Assembly: GCA_027475525.1 (NCBI GenBank)
Contig: JAMWFC010000044.1
Location: forward strand, 683,340 to 747,339
From: Macrolepiota albuminosa
Lineage: Eukaryota > Basidiomycota > Agaricomycetes > Agaricales > Agaricaceae
Reading direction: 5' to 3'
DNA length: 64,000 nt
In this document: positions 35,340 through 44,388 of the stretch, in pieces
How positions within the stretch are numbered: the stretch's first letter is position 1
How the letters are laid out: each line of letters begins with the position of its first letter
Position numbers and translations under genes: made by a program
The notes under the pieces: generated by a model
Told to the model about the DNA's origin: nothing
What the model saw: the letters and a program-made list of their open reading frames with translations, nothing else
Databases searched by the model: none

Positions 35340-35575
35340 TGTTGGAGGTTGACTCCTAGATACACGAGTGAGTACTGTAATCTAGGTATGCTTTAGTACA
35401 CTGTTGCCTGAAGTTTGTAAGTTACTTACCCTTAGTCAAGTATACGATGACTGAGGGTAAATGTGCTCAGTAGTACATATATATATGATAACAGTATATT
35501 AAGAGTAGACGGACTGAGATTAATCAATCGGTGAAAAAAGTATCAGACACTTACAGTGATCACTGGTGTCTAACA
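35340..35575 (-). repeat. Ty1/copia LTR, 236 bp
   Basis: On the minus strand it starts TGTTAGACACC at 35575, directly after a purine tract GGTGAGGAGGAG, and ends CCTCCAACA at 35340. The termini form the short inverted repeat TGTTRG/CYAACA. It is the 3' LTR of the copia remnant at 35661-36640. The other LTR is missing. Confidence 0.75.
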
Positions 35576-36640
35576 CTCCTCCTCACCATAAGTGGCGCAG
35601 ACAAAACAAAACAAAAAAAAATTGCACAAAGGCATATCTCCTCCTCACATTGAATCCTACTCATGATAGTCCCAGTATTTGTTGCAGTTGAGAGAATTGA
35701 GATAGGGCAAAGAGCTTGATAAACAGGTCTGCTACATTGTCCCTTGTGTTAATGTAGCATATGGTAAGTTTCTTCAATGCAACCTGCTTAATGCATAGAA
35801 AATGGTATTTGATGTCCACATGTTTTACATGTGAGTGCAACATTGGGTCCTCTGACAAGTTGATTGCTACATTGTTGTTGCACATCATAGTTGTTGCACT
35901 AGGAGTGTGACCCATTGCTTTTAAAAGCATCTATATATAACTAAACACATTCCTGTGCCACCTCAAATGCTGCCATATACTCAGCTTTATACAAAGAGGC
36001 TGCAACAGTCTTCTGTTTATATGATGCCCATGAGATCATACCTGATCCCAGTGACCAAGCATAATCCCCAACACTCTGCCTTGTATCAAGGCAGTTTTCC
36101 CAATCCAAATCTGTGCCTGCAAGCAGAACAGGTGATGTACTGCCTAAGCAAAGTCTGAGGTTCTTTGTCCACTTCAAATATTGTACAACAGAAATTGCAG
36201 CATTTCAATGTATCACAGAATACAAATCAAAATACTGACTTAATTGCTGAACCACATATTGTATATCTGGCCTCAAGGATATGGCCAACCATATTAGACC
36301 TCCTACTAGTCTTTGGTACAGGATCTGTGCTATTTCATCATGTTTCTTCTTTGTCAGTCTTGTATAATCAGTATGACATAGTTTGAGGCTTGATTCCATA
36401 CACCCAGCTCCCAAGGCATCCTTGGATCTGCCTACTGTGATTCATGGCCAGTTCATCCCTTAGTCACTTGCTTCTGAGGCATGGATGTTGAGTGCATGGC
36501 ATTTCTCCAATTCACATTTAGAGCATTGCCTTGAAACACTGGGGCTGGGTGTGCACCTGGCTGCATTCAGAATTCAGTGGATGTAGGCAGCTCAGGCCAT
36601 TGTGATCCCATCTCAGTCTCATGTTCCTTTACCTAGGCTG
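35576..36640 (-). pseudogene. Ty1/copia Pol C-terminal remnant (RNase H)
   Basis: Three frames (36414-36205, 36177-35941, 35930-35661) read in order through the end of a copia polyprotein: YQRLVGGLIWLAISLRPDIQ, then VGDYAWSLGSGMISWASYKQ with KTVAASLYKAEYMAAFEVAQ, then a stretch with MCNNNVAINLSEDPMLHSHV, KHVDIKYHFLCIKQ and NVADLFIKLFALSQF. The family usually has SDNQ or CDNQ before the AI-LSKNP motif; here it reads CNNN, so the acidic residue is lost. The 5' part is missing and the sequence gives way to a Tc1/mariner copy near 36690. It ends next to its LTR at 35575. Confidence 0.8.
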
Positions 36641-36741
36641 CCTTTTGAGGTACTTAGATGATTGAGGACAATAACATGACCCTGCTCTCTGCCTTTGCTG
36701 CTGTTTTTTGAGCAAAAACTGGCCTGGGAAAGGGCACTGTG

Positions 36742-36895
36742 GGGAGGATCAGCAAAGAACTAGAGAGCAACAAGGAGAATCATCCTGAAGATCATCCTTC
36801 CAAGCTTACAGCACATGAGGGAGGATCAGCAAAGAACTAGAGAGCAACAAGGAGAATCATCCTGAAGATCATCCTTCCAAGCTTACAGCACATGA
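36742..36895. repeat. 77-bp perfect tandem duplication (7 of 10)
   Basis: Positions 36742-36818 equal 36819-36895 exactly. It repeats the helix-turn-helix part of the Tc1-A transposase. Confidence 0.95.
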
Positions 36896-37701
36896 AAAAT
36901 AGTCTATTATTCATCAAATTACTACTAGGAAGCTGGATAATGCTGTTCAAGCTACACAGTTCATTAATTCTGTTATCTCCAGTCCTGTCAATCCTCAGAC
37001 AGTCAGGAATGCATTGAAGGAGGCAGGTTTTTGCTCAGCAACAAAGAAAAAAGTTCCTATGCCCAAGGCTGCTCATCATGAAAACTGGCTCAAGTTTGCT
37101 CAGTATCATGAAAACTGGACAGTAGAGGATTGGAAAAGAGTTTTGTAGAGTGATGAGACAAAGATCAATCAGATTGGATCAGATGGGAAGATATATGTGT
37201 GGAAAATTCCAGGAGAACCACTATCTGACTGCATCACTATACCAACTGTCAAGCATAGAGGAGGAAACAATTTAATGGTATGGGGCTGCATAGGTTGGAA
37301 TGGAGTAGGAAAGCTCATAGAAGTTCAGGGAAAGATGGATGCTGCACAGTATTGTGAGATTTTGGATGAGGAAGTGGTGGAAAGCTTTGAGAAGTTGGAA
37401 ATAGAGGAGGAAGGATAATATTTGTTCTTTTCAGCAGGACAACAACTCAAAACACACCACCAAATGGGCAACAACCTGGTTTTCTGACAACAACATCATT
37501 GTGATATCCTGGCCTGCCCAATCCCCTGACCTCAATCCCATTGAACACCTCTGGATTTACATCAAGTGCAAACTTTTGGAGTGTGAGGTACTCTCTAAAG
37601 GAATGCATGAGTTGTGAGAGAGAGTGATCAAAGAGTGTAATGAAATACCACCAGAGGTATGTCAAAGCCCCATAGAGAGCATGCCTAGAAGGATCAAAGC
37701 A

Positions 37702-37855
37702 GTTATAAAGGCAAATGGAGGCCATACTAAGTACTAGATATGAAAATTAGAGTAAATTAGAGTGGGTCAAAAAACTGCGTTATAAAGGCAAATGGAGGCC
37801 ATACTAAGTACTAGATATGAAAATTAGAGTAAATTAGAGTGGGTCAAAAAACTGC
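37702..37855. repeat. 77-bp perfect tandem duplication (8 of 10)
   Basis: Positions 37702-37778 equal 37779-37855 exactly. It overlaps the end of the Tc1-A transposase and the start of its 3' repeat. Confidence 0.95.
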
Positions 37856-37969
37856 CCCAATGATTGAATATTTTGTTTGATTTATTAATAAGTATGAAAA
37901 TTAGAGTAAATTAGAGTGGGTCAAAAAACTGCCCCAATGATTGAATATTTTGTTTGATTTATTAATAAG
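37816..37969. repeat. 77-bp perfect tandem duplication (9 of 10)
   Basis: Positions 37816-37892 equal 37893-37969 exactly. It overlaps the preceding duplication, as when three contig ends are joined in series. Confidence 0.95.
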
Positions 37970-38221
37970 CGAGTTCTTGTTCACATCACATGATCTATAC
38001 ATCATTATGAAGCCAGGATGCAGTTGTATGCCATGTGATTTTCTACAATTTTTTGCTTAGGTAATTGTTGCACACCATGTGAATCTTTCCAAAAAGGCCA
38101 AACATTGGGGCAGTTTTTTGAGCCAGTGTATATGCCCACAAGTGTGTCCATGGCTTCAGGCTTAGTCAATGCTGGAGGTGTCAAATTAGATTCTGTCAGG
38201 GGACTTCTCATTTCTTCCCTC

Positions 38222-38433
38222 TGTCGGAGGGCTAAGGAAATAAAAGCTGACTGTGGAGAACGCGAGGATGGCCGCAAGAGGCAGGAGAGCTGACCAAGGA
38301 CGAATAAATGCTGACCGTCGAAGAAGAACGTGACAAAACACGACTTATTTATTTGGTTACCTACATGGCAATACTAACTTGTGATTACATAATTTCAATG
38401 TGATGCACCTTTCACCGAACTCAACCTTTGACA
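38222..38433 (-). repeat. 3' LTR of the gag-only element, 212 bp
   Basis: It differs from 39688-39899 at 12 positions, all transitions, ten of them at CpG sites. The ends on the plus strand are TGTCGGAGG and CTTTGACA. Confidence 0.95.
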
Positions 38434-38575
38434 CCCCCACTTGGAGACGAGGTGCAGAGCAACCAAAGAGAAAGAAAGGTCCCCCACTGAATTAAAGTCC
38501 CCCCCCACTCAATGAAACAACCCACTGTTCATCAGGCATTGAGACGAGTCTTGAGGTCTTGCCATTTTTCCTTGT

Positions 38576-39616
38576 TCATACCCAACTGCTGGCGACGTTC
38601 TTGTTCTGTAGTCGCTTGGGTGAGGACATGTGTAAACTCTCTGGCAGACATGGTTGAATGGGCTTGTCATCATCGGAATCAGAACTGTCAGTGTCGGAGG
38701 TGGCATGTGAATCATGAGCGAAATTGGCGGCAGCAGCAACATCAGAGTCAGAAGTGGATGAAGAGCGATTGCGATGATGGCAGCAATTGGTAGCCTCATT
38801 GATAATCTTGTCCTTTATCTTCTGTGGCATGTCTGCAATGCATCGAGAAGAGCGATGTCCAGAAAGGCCACAGCGGTGGCAGACATCCTTGTTACGAGGA
38901 TTGAGCTACTCATACCTTGGTGCATCATCATCATCCTTTGAGCCTTTTCCTTTCCTCCCCTTCTCCTTCACTCTACCATACATCGCCCTAACCTCATCAG
39001 CTGCATTGGGATTGAGTGCAGTACGTGTGTCTTCCTGATCGGTGAGCGTCTTCTTGACAGCAGAAAGCGAAGGTTCCTCTGCCTGAGTGGTGAGAAGAGT
39101 GCGAACAATGGAGAAGTCGGGATGGAGATTCATAAGAATGGAGTCGATGACATCAACAAGAGGGGGAGCATGGCCAAGCATAGTGAGAGCGTCATGAGCA
39201 GAGATGATGTCTTGAATGTATACTGAGACTGGTTTTTCGATATCGTGGATAGGATTATACAGACGCTTCTTGAGCTCAAAGCGCTTCGCACGGCTGTCCT
39301 TCTGGAACTCAGTTTTGAGACTGATCCAGACGTCATTAGCAGTTTGAGCAGGGTTGGTGTTCTTGAAGTGGGTATGAATGATGTCGGTAGAGGAAATGGT
39401 CTTGTAAAGGGTGGCACGAGCAGACTGATCATCTTTTGACCAAAGAGCAGCAGCAGAAAAATCGCTAGGGCAAGATGCCTCACCCTTGATGTGTGCCAAG
39501 ATGTCATGCCCAACAAACGTCATTTCTAGCTCCGTGACCCAAGCATCATAGTTTGATCCATCAAACTTGTTGTCTGGATTGAATATGCGAAGCATTTCGT
39601 AATGAGAAGGTGCCAT
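38576..39616 (-). pseudogene. Copia-type Gag with zinc knuckle, one amber stop
   Basis: The reading frame from ATG 39616 runs 236 codons as a copia Gag of the UBN2/DUF4219 type (FDGSNYDAWVTELEMTFVGH, LWSKDDQSARATLYKTISST, AKRFELKKRLYNPIHDIEKP). After a single TAG (38906-38908) the same frame continues with the knuckle CHRCGLSGHRSSRC, a perfect CX2CX4HX4C, and an acidic Ser/Asp tail to 38576. The total is 346 residues plus the internal stop. The break lies just before the nucleic-acid-binding module, so the truncated product would keep capsid but lose RNA binding. A CAG-to-TAG change would explain it. Confidence 0.85.
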
Positions 39617-39687
39617 GATCGGAAGTGATGAAAATTTTTAACAAATAAACTGTGTGCTGAATTTGTGCGCAGTTGGGGCCCATAATC

Positions 39688-39899
39688 TGTCAGAGGGCTA
39701 AGGAAATAAAAGCTGACCGTGGAGAACGTGAGGATGGCCACAAGAGGCGGGAAAGCTGACCGAGGACGAATAAACGCTGACCGTCGAAGAAGAACGTGAC
39801 AAAACACGACTTATTTATTTGGTTACCTATGTGGCGATACTAACTTGTGATTACATAATTTCAATGTGATGCACCTCTCACCGAACTCAACCTTTGACA
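39688..39899 (-). repeat. 5' LTR of the gag-only element, 212 bp
   Basis: It is the partner of 38222-38433, with the same length and boundaries. On the minus strand it starts TGTCAAAGG at 39899. Confidence 0.95.
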
Positions 39900-39999
39900 C
39901 CCTCTTTCACTCTTTATTTCTTTACTCTCCTTTTATCTATTTTCTTATTTCTTCTGTCATTCTTTCACTTTACTGTTTCTATAATTTCAATGCTATCTA

Positions 40000-41525
40000 C
40001 ACTGGCTCAAAAACTGCCCCAATATTTGGCCTTTTTAGAAAGATTCACATGGTGTGCAACAATTATCTAAGCAAAAAAAAAATCCAAAAAAAATCACATG
40101 GCATACAACTACATCATAATAATGTATAAAATCATGTGATCTGGACAAGAACTTGCTAATTAATAAATCAAACAAAATATTCAATCATTGGGGCAGTTTT
40201 TTGACCAACTTTAATTTACTTTAATTTTCATATCTAGTACTTGGTATGGCCTCTATTTGCCTTTATAACTGCTTTAATCCTTCTAGGCATGCTTTCTATG
40301 AGGCTTTGGCATACCTCTGGTGGTATTTTATTCCACTCCTTGACTACTCTCTCCCACCACTCATGCACTCCTTTAAGAGGTACCTCATACTCCAAAAGTT
40401 TGCACTTGATGTAAACCCAGAGGTGTTCAATGAGATTGAGATCAGGGGATTGGGCAGGCCAGAATATCACAATGATGTTGTTATCAGAAAACTAATAGGT
40501 TGCCTGTTGGGAGGTATGTTTTAGGTCATTGTCCTGCTGAAAATATTGTTCTTCCCTCTCTATCTCTAACTTCTCAAAGCTTTCCACCACTTCCTTATCC
40601 AAAATCTCACAATACTGTGCAGCATCCATCTTTCCCTGAACTTCTATGAGCTTTTCCACTCTATTCCAACCCATGCAGCCTCATACCATGAGATTGTTTC
40701 CTCCTCCATGCTTGACAATTAGCATAGTGGTGCAGTCAGATAGTGATTTCCCTAAAATTTTCCATACATATACCTTCTGATCTGATCCAATCCAATTAAT
40801 CTTTGTCTCATCACTTTCCAAAACCCTCTTCTAATCCTCCACTGTCTAGTTTTCATGATACTGAGCAAATTTGAGCTGGTTTGTATGATGAGCAGCCTTG
40901 AGCATGGGAACTTCTTCTTTGTTGCTGAGCAAAAACCTGCCTCCTTCAATGCATTTCTGACTGTCTGAGGATTAACAAGATTGGAGATGACAGAATTAAT
41001 GAACTGTGTGACTTGAACAGCATTATCCAGCTTTCCAGTAGTAATTTTACAAATAATAGACTGTTTGTCATATGCTCTAAGCTTGGAAGAATGACCTCTA
41101 AGATGATTTTCTTTGTTGCTCAAGCAACAAAAGAGCGATTGGCAGCAAAAATAGGTCACATGTTAGTGGTAGAGTATCAAGAAGGTAATTGACTAAAGTT
41201 GAACATGTCAAATTGATACAAACAAGGTCACATGACATTGTTTATACTTCCCACAAGGTGTCTCCATCTTCTACTGCTGAAAAGTGTTGAGAAAATATGA
41301 AAATTAGAATGAATCAAAAAAAAACTGCCTCAATAATTGAATATTTTGTTTTATTCATTAATCAGCAGGTTCTTGTTCAAATCACATAATTTATACATCA
41401 TTATAACACCAGGATGCAGTTGTATGTCATGCAATTTTTTTTGATTCTTTTGCTTAGATAATTGTTGCACACCATGTGAATCTTTCCAAAAAAACCAAAC
41501 ATTGGAGCAATTTTTTGAACTAGTG
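40000..41525 (-). mobile_element. Tc1-B: near full-length Tc1/mariner copy inserted in a gypsy LTR
   Basis: Terminal inverted repeats begin CACTGGCTCAAAA at 40000 and end at 41525 (…TTTTTTGAACTAGTG), with a TA duplication at 39998-39999 and 41526-41527. The interrupted LTR reads continuously when the element and one TA are removed. Transposase fragments on the minus strand are 41159-40752 (GHSSKLRAYDKQSIICKITT), 40674-40492 (WNRVEKLIEVQGKMDAAQY, then FQQDNDLKHTS) and 40470-40234 (WPAQSPDLNLIEHLWVYIKC). The frame is broken between them. It is closely related to Tc1-A. Confidence 0.9.
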
Positions 41526-41902
41526 TATTAGTACTACTTTTAGCCTTTGAGGTCTCTAGTTCTTTAGCTATCATTCAGACAAGCATGGTCCCTTCAACAC
41601 TGCATACAGACCACTTACATAAGTCAGAATTTGCTAGAGTTTGCCTCCTATTTGTGCAATTGTTTGCTTAGGCAATTTTCAAGTTTTTAAGGTTTTTTTG
41701 TCCTGTACAGTTGTTTTCCATGCTTCAGAGGCCCCAGAAGCATTAATCTTGACATAGAGAATCCCTAGACTTGTTTTTTTTGGATCTCCCTCTGCCAGGT
41801 GAATAGTTATTATAATATTGTCAGTATATACTCTAATATACTTTAGATCTCCTCTTGCCAGCTGTGTGACTGAGCCATGGCCTCCAGAGGTCACCCTTAC
41901 AG

Positions 41903-42849
41903 ATTCTGCTCTCAGGACAATGATGTCATCCTGACTCAAGGGTTGAGGGTTCTCACTCATTGTCACACAGCCAGCTGATGTCAGGTGCAGTATCAGAGAA
42001 GTCAATTCTGAAATGTTGAAAAAGAAGCTTGGCCTAATTTGGTCAAGTTTTATGCTTGTTGTAAAATTGATCTTAGAGTCTATACTAAAATAGATCCAAT
42101 GTAGATAGGCTCAAAAAATGTAACAGATTACAAGATTTAAATAGAGCAATTCACACAATAGAACCAAAATCTGTTTTGGATTTACCAGTACTACATATGA
42201 GAATATGTAAGCTTCAGCCAACAAAATAAACAATAATTTAGAGAGCATTACACATGATGAACTAATGGTTAAACACAATGAAACAATGTAGTCTATGCAT
42301 AGAAGCAGAGAATATAAAAGATGGGATTTCAGATGAGTTGAGCAAGCAGTTCACTTGCTATGGCTTGAAGTCTCTAGAAAGCAAACCTTTTAGGCTCACA
42401 AGCACTTAAAAAATTGATTTTGAGTAGCAGTAATAATATTCTTGAGCCCATTTTTGAGTGTGATTTTAAATTACAATCTAAATCAAATTCAATAAAAAAT
42501 TATAATTATACTACTTTACAAAGTATATATGCATGTAACTTAGCCCCATGAGCTGCATAAATAAAAGTGACTTAAATGAAGTTCTGCTTGATTTCAGTTA
42601 GGCAAACTTTAAGTACATTTTACATCACCACTATGCTAGCTAAGCAGAAATCCTGACCCCTGCCCAGCCCCTTCTATCTTGCTCCAAGTTCAACACACTG
42701 ATGATGGCTCATAGAGGCCTAGTCTAGTTATCAAGTGAGGCTTGCAAATAGTTCAAGGCCAAAGATTGAATTCTTGCTGGAGAGCTATATGATTTCACAA
42801 AACTCACTCACATGCTAATGATGGCAGTCATTACTTCCAAAGACTCAAG
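41903..42849. other. AT-rich stretch, nothing recognised
   Basis: Low-CG sequence without coding text or terminal repeats. It is probably old transposon debris between the gypsy fragment and the LINE. Confidence 0.4.
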
Positions 42850-43292
42850 GCTTGAGAGCAAGACAAAGAATGCTGTTTTTACAGTGGCCATTCTTGCTGG
42901 AGGATGATGATATTGATAAGCTCTTGAACACCTTGGCTAGAGCTGTTGCCACCAAGGTCCTTGAGCATGTTGACTCTATCATGTACTACATTGTCTCCTT
43001 GTCAGGTTCCACTGAATTAGGGGCTTTTCAGGAAAGCAACACCCTTACAAGGTGGATTTGATCTACGAATACTCAGGTGTCTGAAACTCTGGGGCTAGGA
43101 CTCCGGAGTTCAAGACGTGGACAGAGGATTATCCTGGGGAAGGGAACTTGATCCGGGGGTTTTGGGTTTAGAGGCTGAGGGTTGGGTGGGGGTCGAGTCG
43201 GGAACCAGGGGTTCTAGATGAGACTGGGTTAATAAATTGTAAGTCGCAAGTGCATACCAAACTCAGAGCATGCGGTTATTCAAGCGTGCCAG

Positions 43293-44219
43293 TGATGATG
43301 CCCAGAGTTTGGTCAGTAACAAATATAACAATAGTGTTACCATACCAAAAGCTTGCGTTGGGCGCGCTATAAGTGATGTGGGGAGTCCCGGGCAGGTCCC
43401 AGAGAATGTGCCTGTGAAAATGGGGAAAAGTCGGTAAGGAAGTTGGCAAGTGTAAAGCGCTAAGGTAAAGCGCTTATGAAAGAAGCGGTAAGTGCACACG
43501 GCAATGTCAACGGCAAGAACACAGTAAGCTTAGCGAAGTCTAAGCGTCGTAAATGCCTGCCGTAGCTGCAAGGCGCAAGTGTGTCGAAGGCTAGCGAGAG
43601 TCTGCAACTGCCGATGAGTTCGATGTTGCCAACCATAAATGAAATCTGGTGCGTAAGGGAGACTGAAGAAAGGGGAGTAGTGAACTCTAGTCTATTGTTC
43701 TCTGTACAAGTCGGTAAGTACTTTTATACTACAATGAGTTCACCGTCGCCAGTGGCCAATGACGCCAGAGTGCGGTAAACTAGAAAATTTCATAGGGGTA
43801 GCTCCAACGGTTTCAGATCCCTACCGTCCATTCAAGAGCCTTAGCAACGCCAGGTGACAGATCACGAAGCTAAACCATCACTCCATCACCCTTCTGTCCA
43901 TCAGAGCACCTAAGCGATGTCAGGCGACAGATCAAGACGCTAAGCGGTGTCAGATGCCAAGGTCAAATGCCAAGCTGTCCATCAGTTTTTGATAGATCAT
44001 CAGGCTTCTCCCTAAGCGCTGTCGTCAGTAACTGATGCCATCTGTCAGTTGTCATTCTGTCTGCCATCGGTGCTATCACTGATTGGATCTGCTTCTTGCC
44101 GTGCGCAGCCGTCAAATATTGCCAAAATTGGTTAATTAGCGCACGCTAAGGTATTCTGAGCCTGTGCCATGTTGCCGTAGCCTGCTGTTGATGTGCTGAT
44201 CCTGTATGGGGTCCTATCA
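43293..44219 (-). repeat. Gypsy-3 3' LTR, 927 bp
   Basis: It has the same length and borders as 53452-54378. About 40 differences, only three of them transversions, mostly at CpG. The stretch 43850-43980 has degenerate subrepeats of the form CTAAGCG-GTCAG-CGACAGATC. Confidence 0.95.
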
Positions 44220-44388
44220 TCTCTCCCCAACTGAAAAATTGACTGTCCTCAGTCACCAAATATGGTTACCGTTACCGCTTTTGTGACAGGTGGTCCGTGC
44301 GTTCTTGAGATTTTGTTTATAGTCCTGGCACGTGAGTTTGGACTTCGTTTCTTCTCCCCATCTTTACCTGGCGCTCAATAAAATTAAA
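44220..44388 (+). promoter_or_regulatory. Candidate promoter of the antisense gene, beside the Gypsy-3 purine tract
   Basis: This 169-bp gap between the LTR and the antisense start codon must hold the antisense 5' region unless transcription starts in the LTR. A TTTATAG sequence near 44315 is a weak TATA candidate. Inference only. Confidence 0.3.

Larger units (their letters stand above)
36690..38128 (+). mobile_element. Tc1-A: Tc1/mariner copy, 5' end missing, transposase broken
   Basis: The transposase text runs from a helix-turn-helix (GLGKGTVGRISKELESNKEN) through the first catalytic Asp in SDETKINQIGSDGK, the motif GGNNLMVWGCIGWNGVGKL and QQDNNSKH-like sequence to PDLNPIEHLWIYIK. Between the second Asp and the final Glu there are 34 residues, so it is a DD34E Tc1-type enzyme. 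The 3' terminal repeat ends AGCCAGTG at 38128 beside TA. The 5' terminal repeat is absent. Three 77-bp duplications (36742, 37702, 37816) and several indels break the frame. Confidence 0.85.
38222..39899 (-). mobile_element. Short gag-only LTR retrotransposon (copia-like, non-autonomous), 1,678 bp
   Basis: Two 212-bp LTRs (38222-38433 and 39688-39899) bound a 1,254-bp interior that carries only a gag gene on the minus strand. The 5-bp target duplication CCCTC is perfect (38217-38221 and 39900-39904), and removing the element leaves the continuous Gypsy-1-type LTR. On the minus strand a purine tract AAGTGGGGG precedes the 3' LTR, and a TGGGCCCCAACTGCGC segment just inside the 5' LTR may be the primer-binding site. 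With no protease, integrase or polymerase it must have moved with enzymes from another element. It resembles TRIM/SMART elements but retains gag. Confidence 0.92.
38194..41902 (+). mobile_element. Second Gypsy-1-family copy: 5' LTR and leader, split by two insertions
   Basis: LTR pieces at 38194-38221 (starts TGTCAGGGGAC), 39905-39999 and 41526-41754 (ends CTTGACA) add up to about 350 bp and match the Gypsy-1 LTR in order. They are separated by the gag-only element 38222-39899 and Tc1-B 40000-41525. The leader follows to about 41902 and keeps the same 63-bp intron-like segment (41799-41861). Similarity ends there; gag and pol are absent, so this is a 5' fragment. Confidence 0.82.

Noticed and set aside
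38222..39899. Short direct repeats with spacer considered as a CRISPR-like or phage attachment structure
   Set aside because: They are 212-bp LTRs with a target duplication, purine tract and gag; a retrotransposon in fungal DNA.
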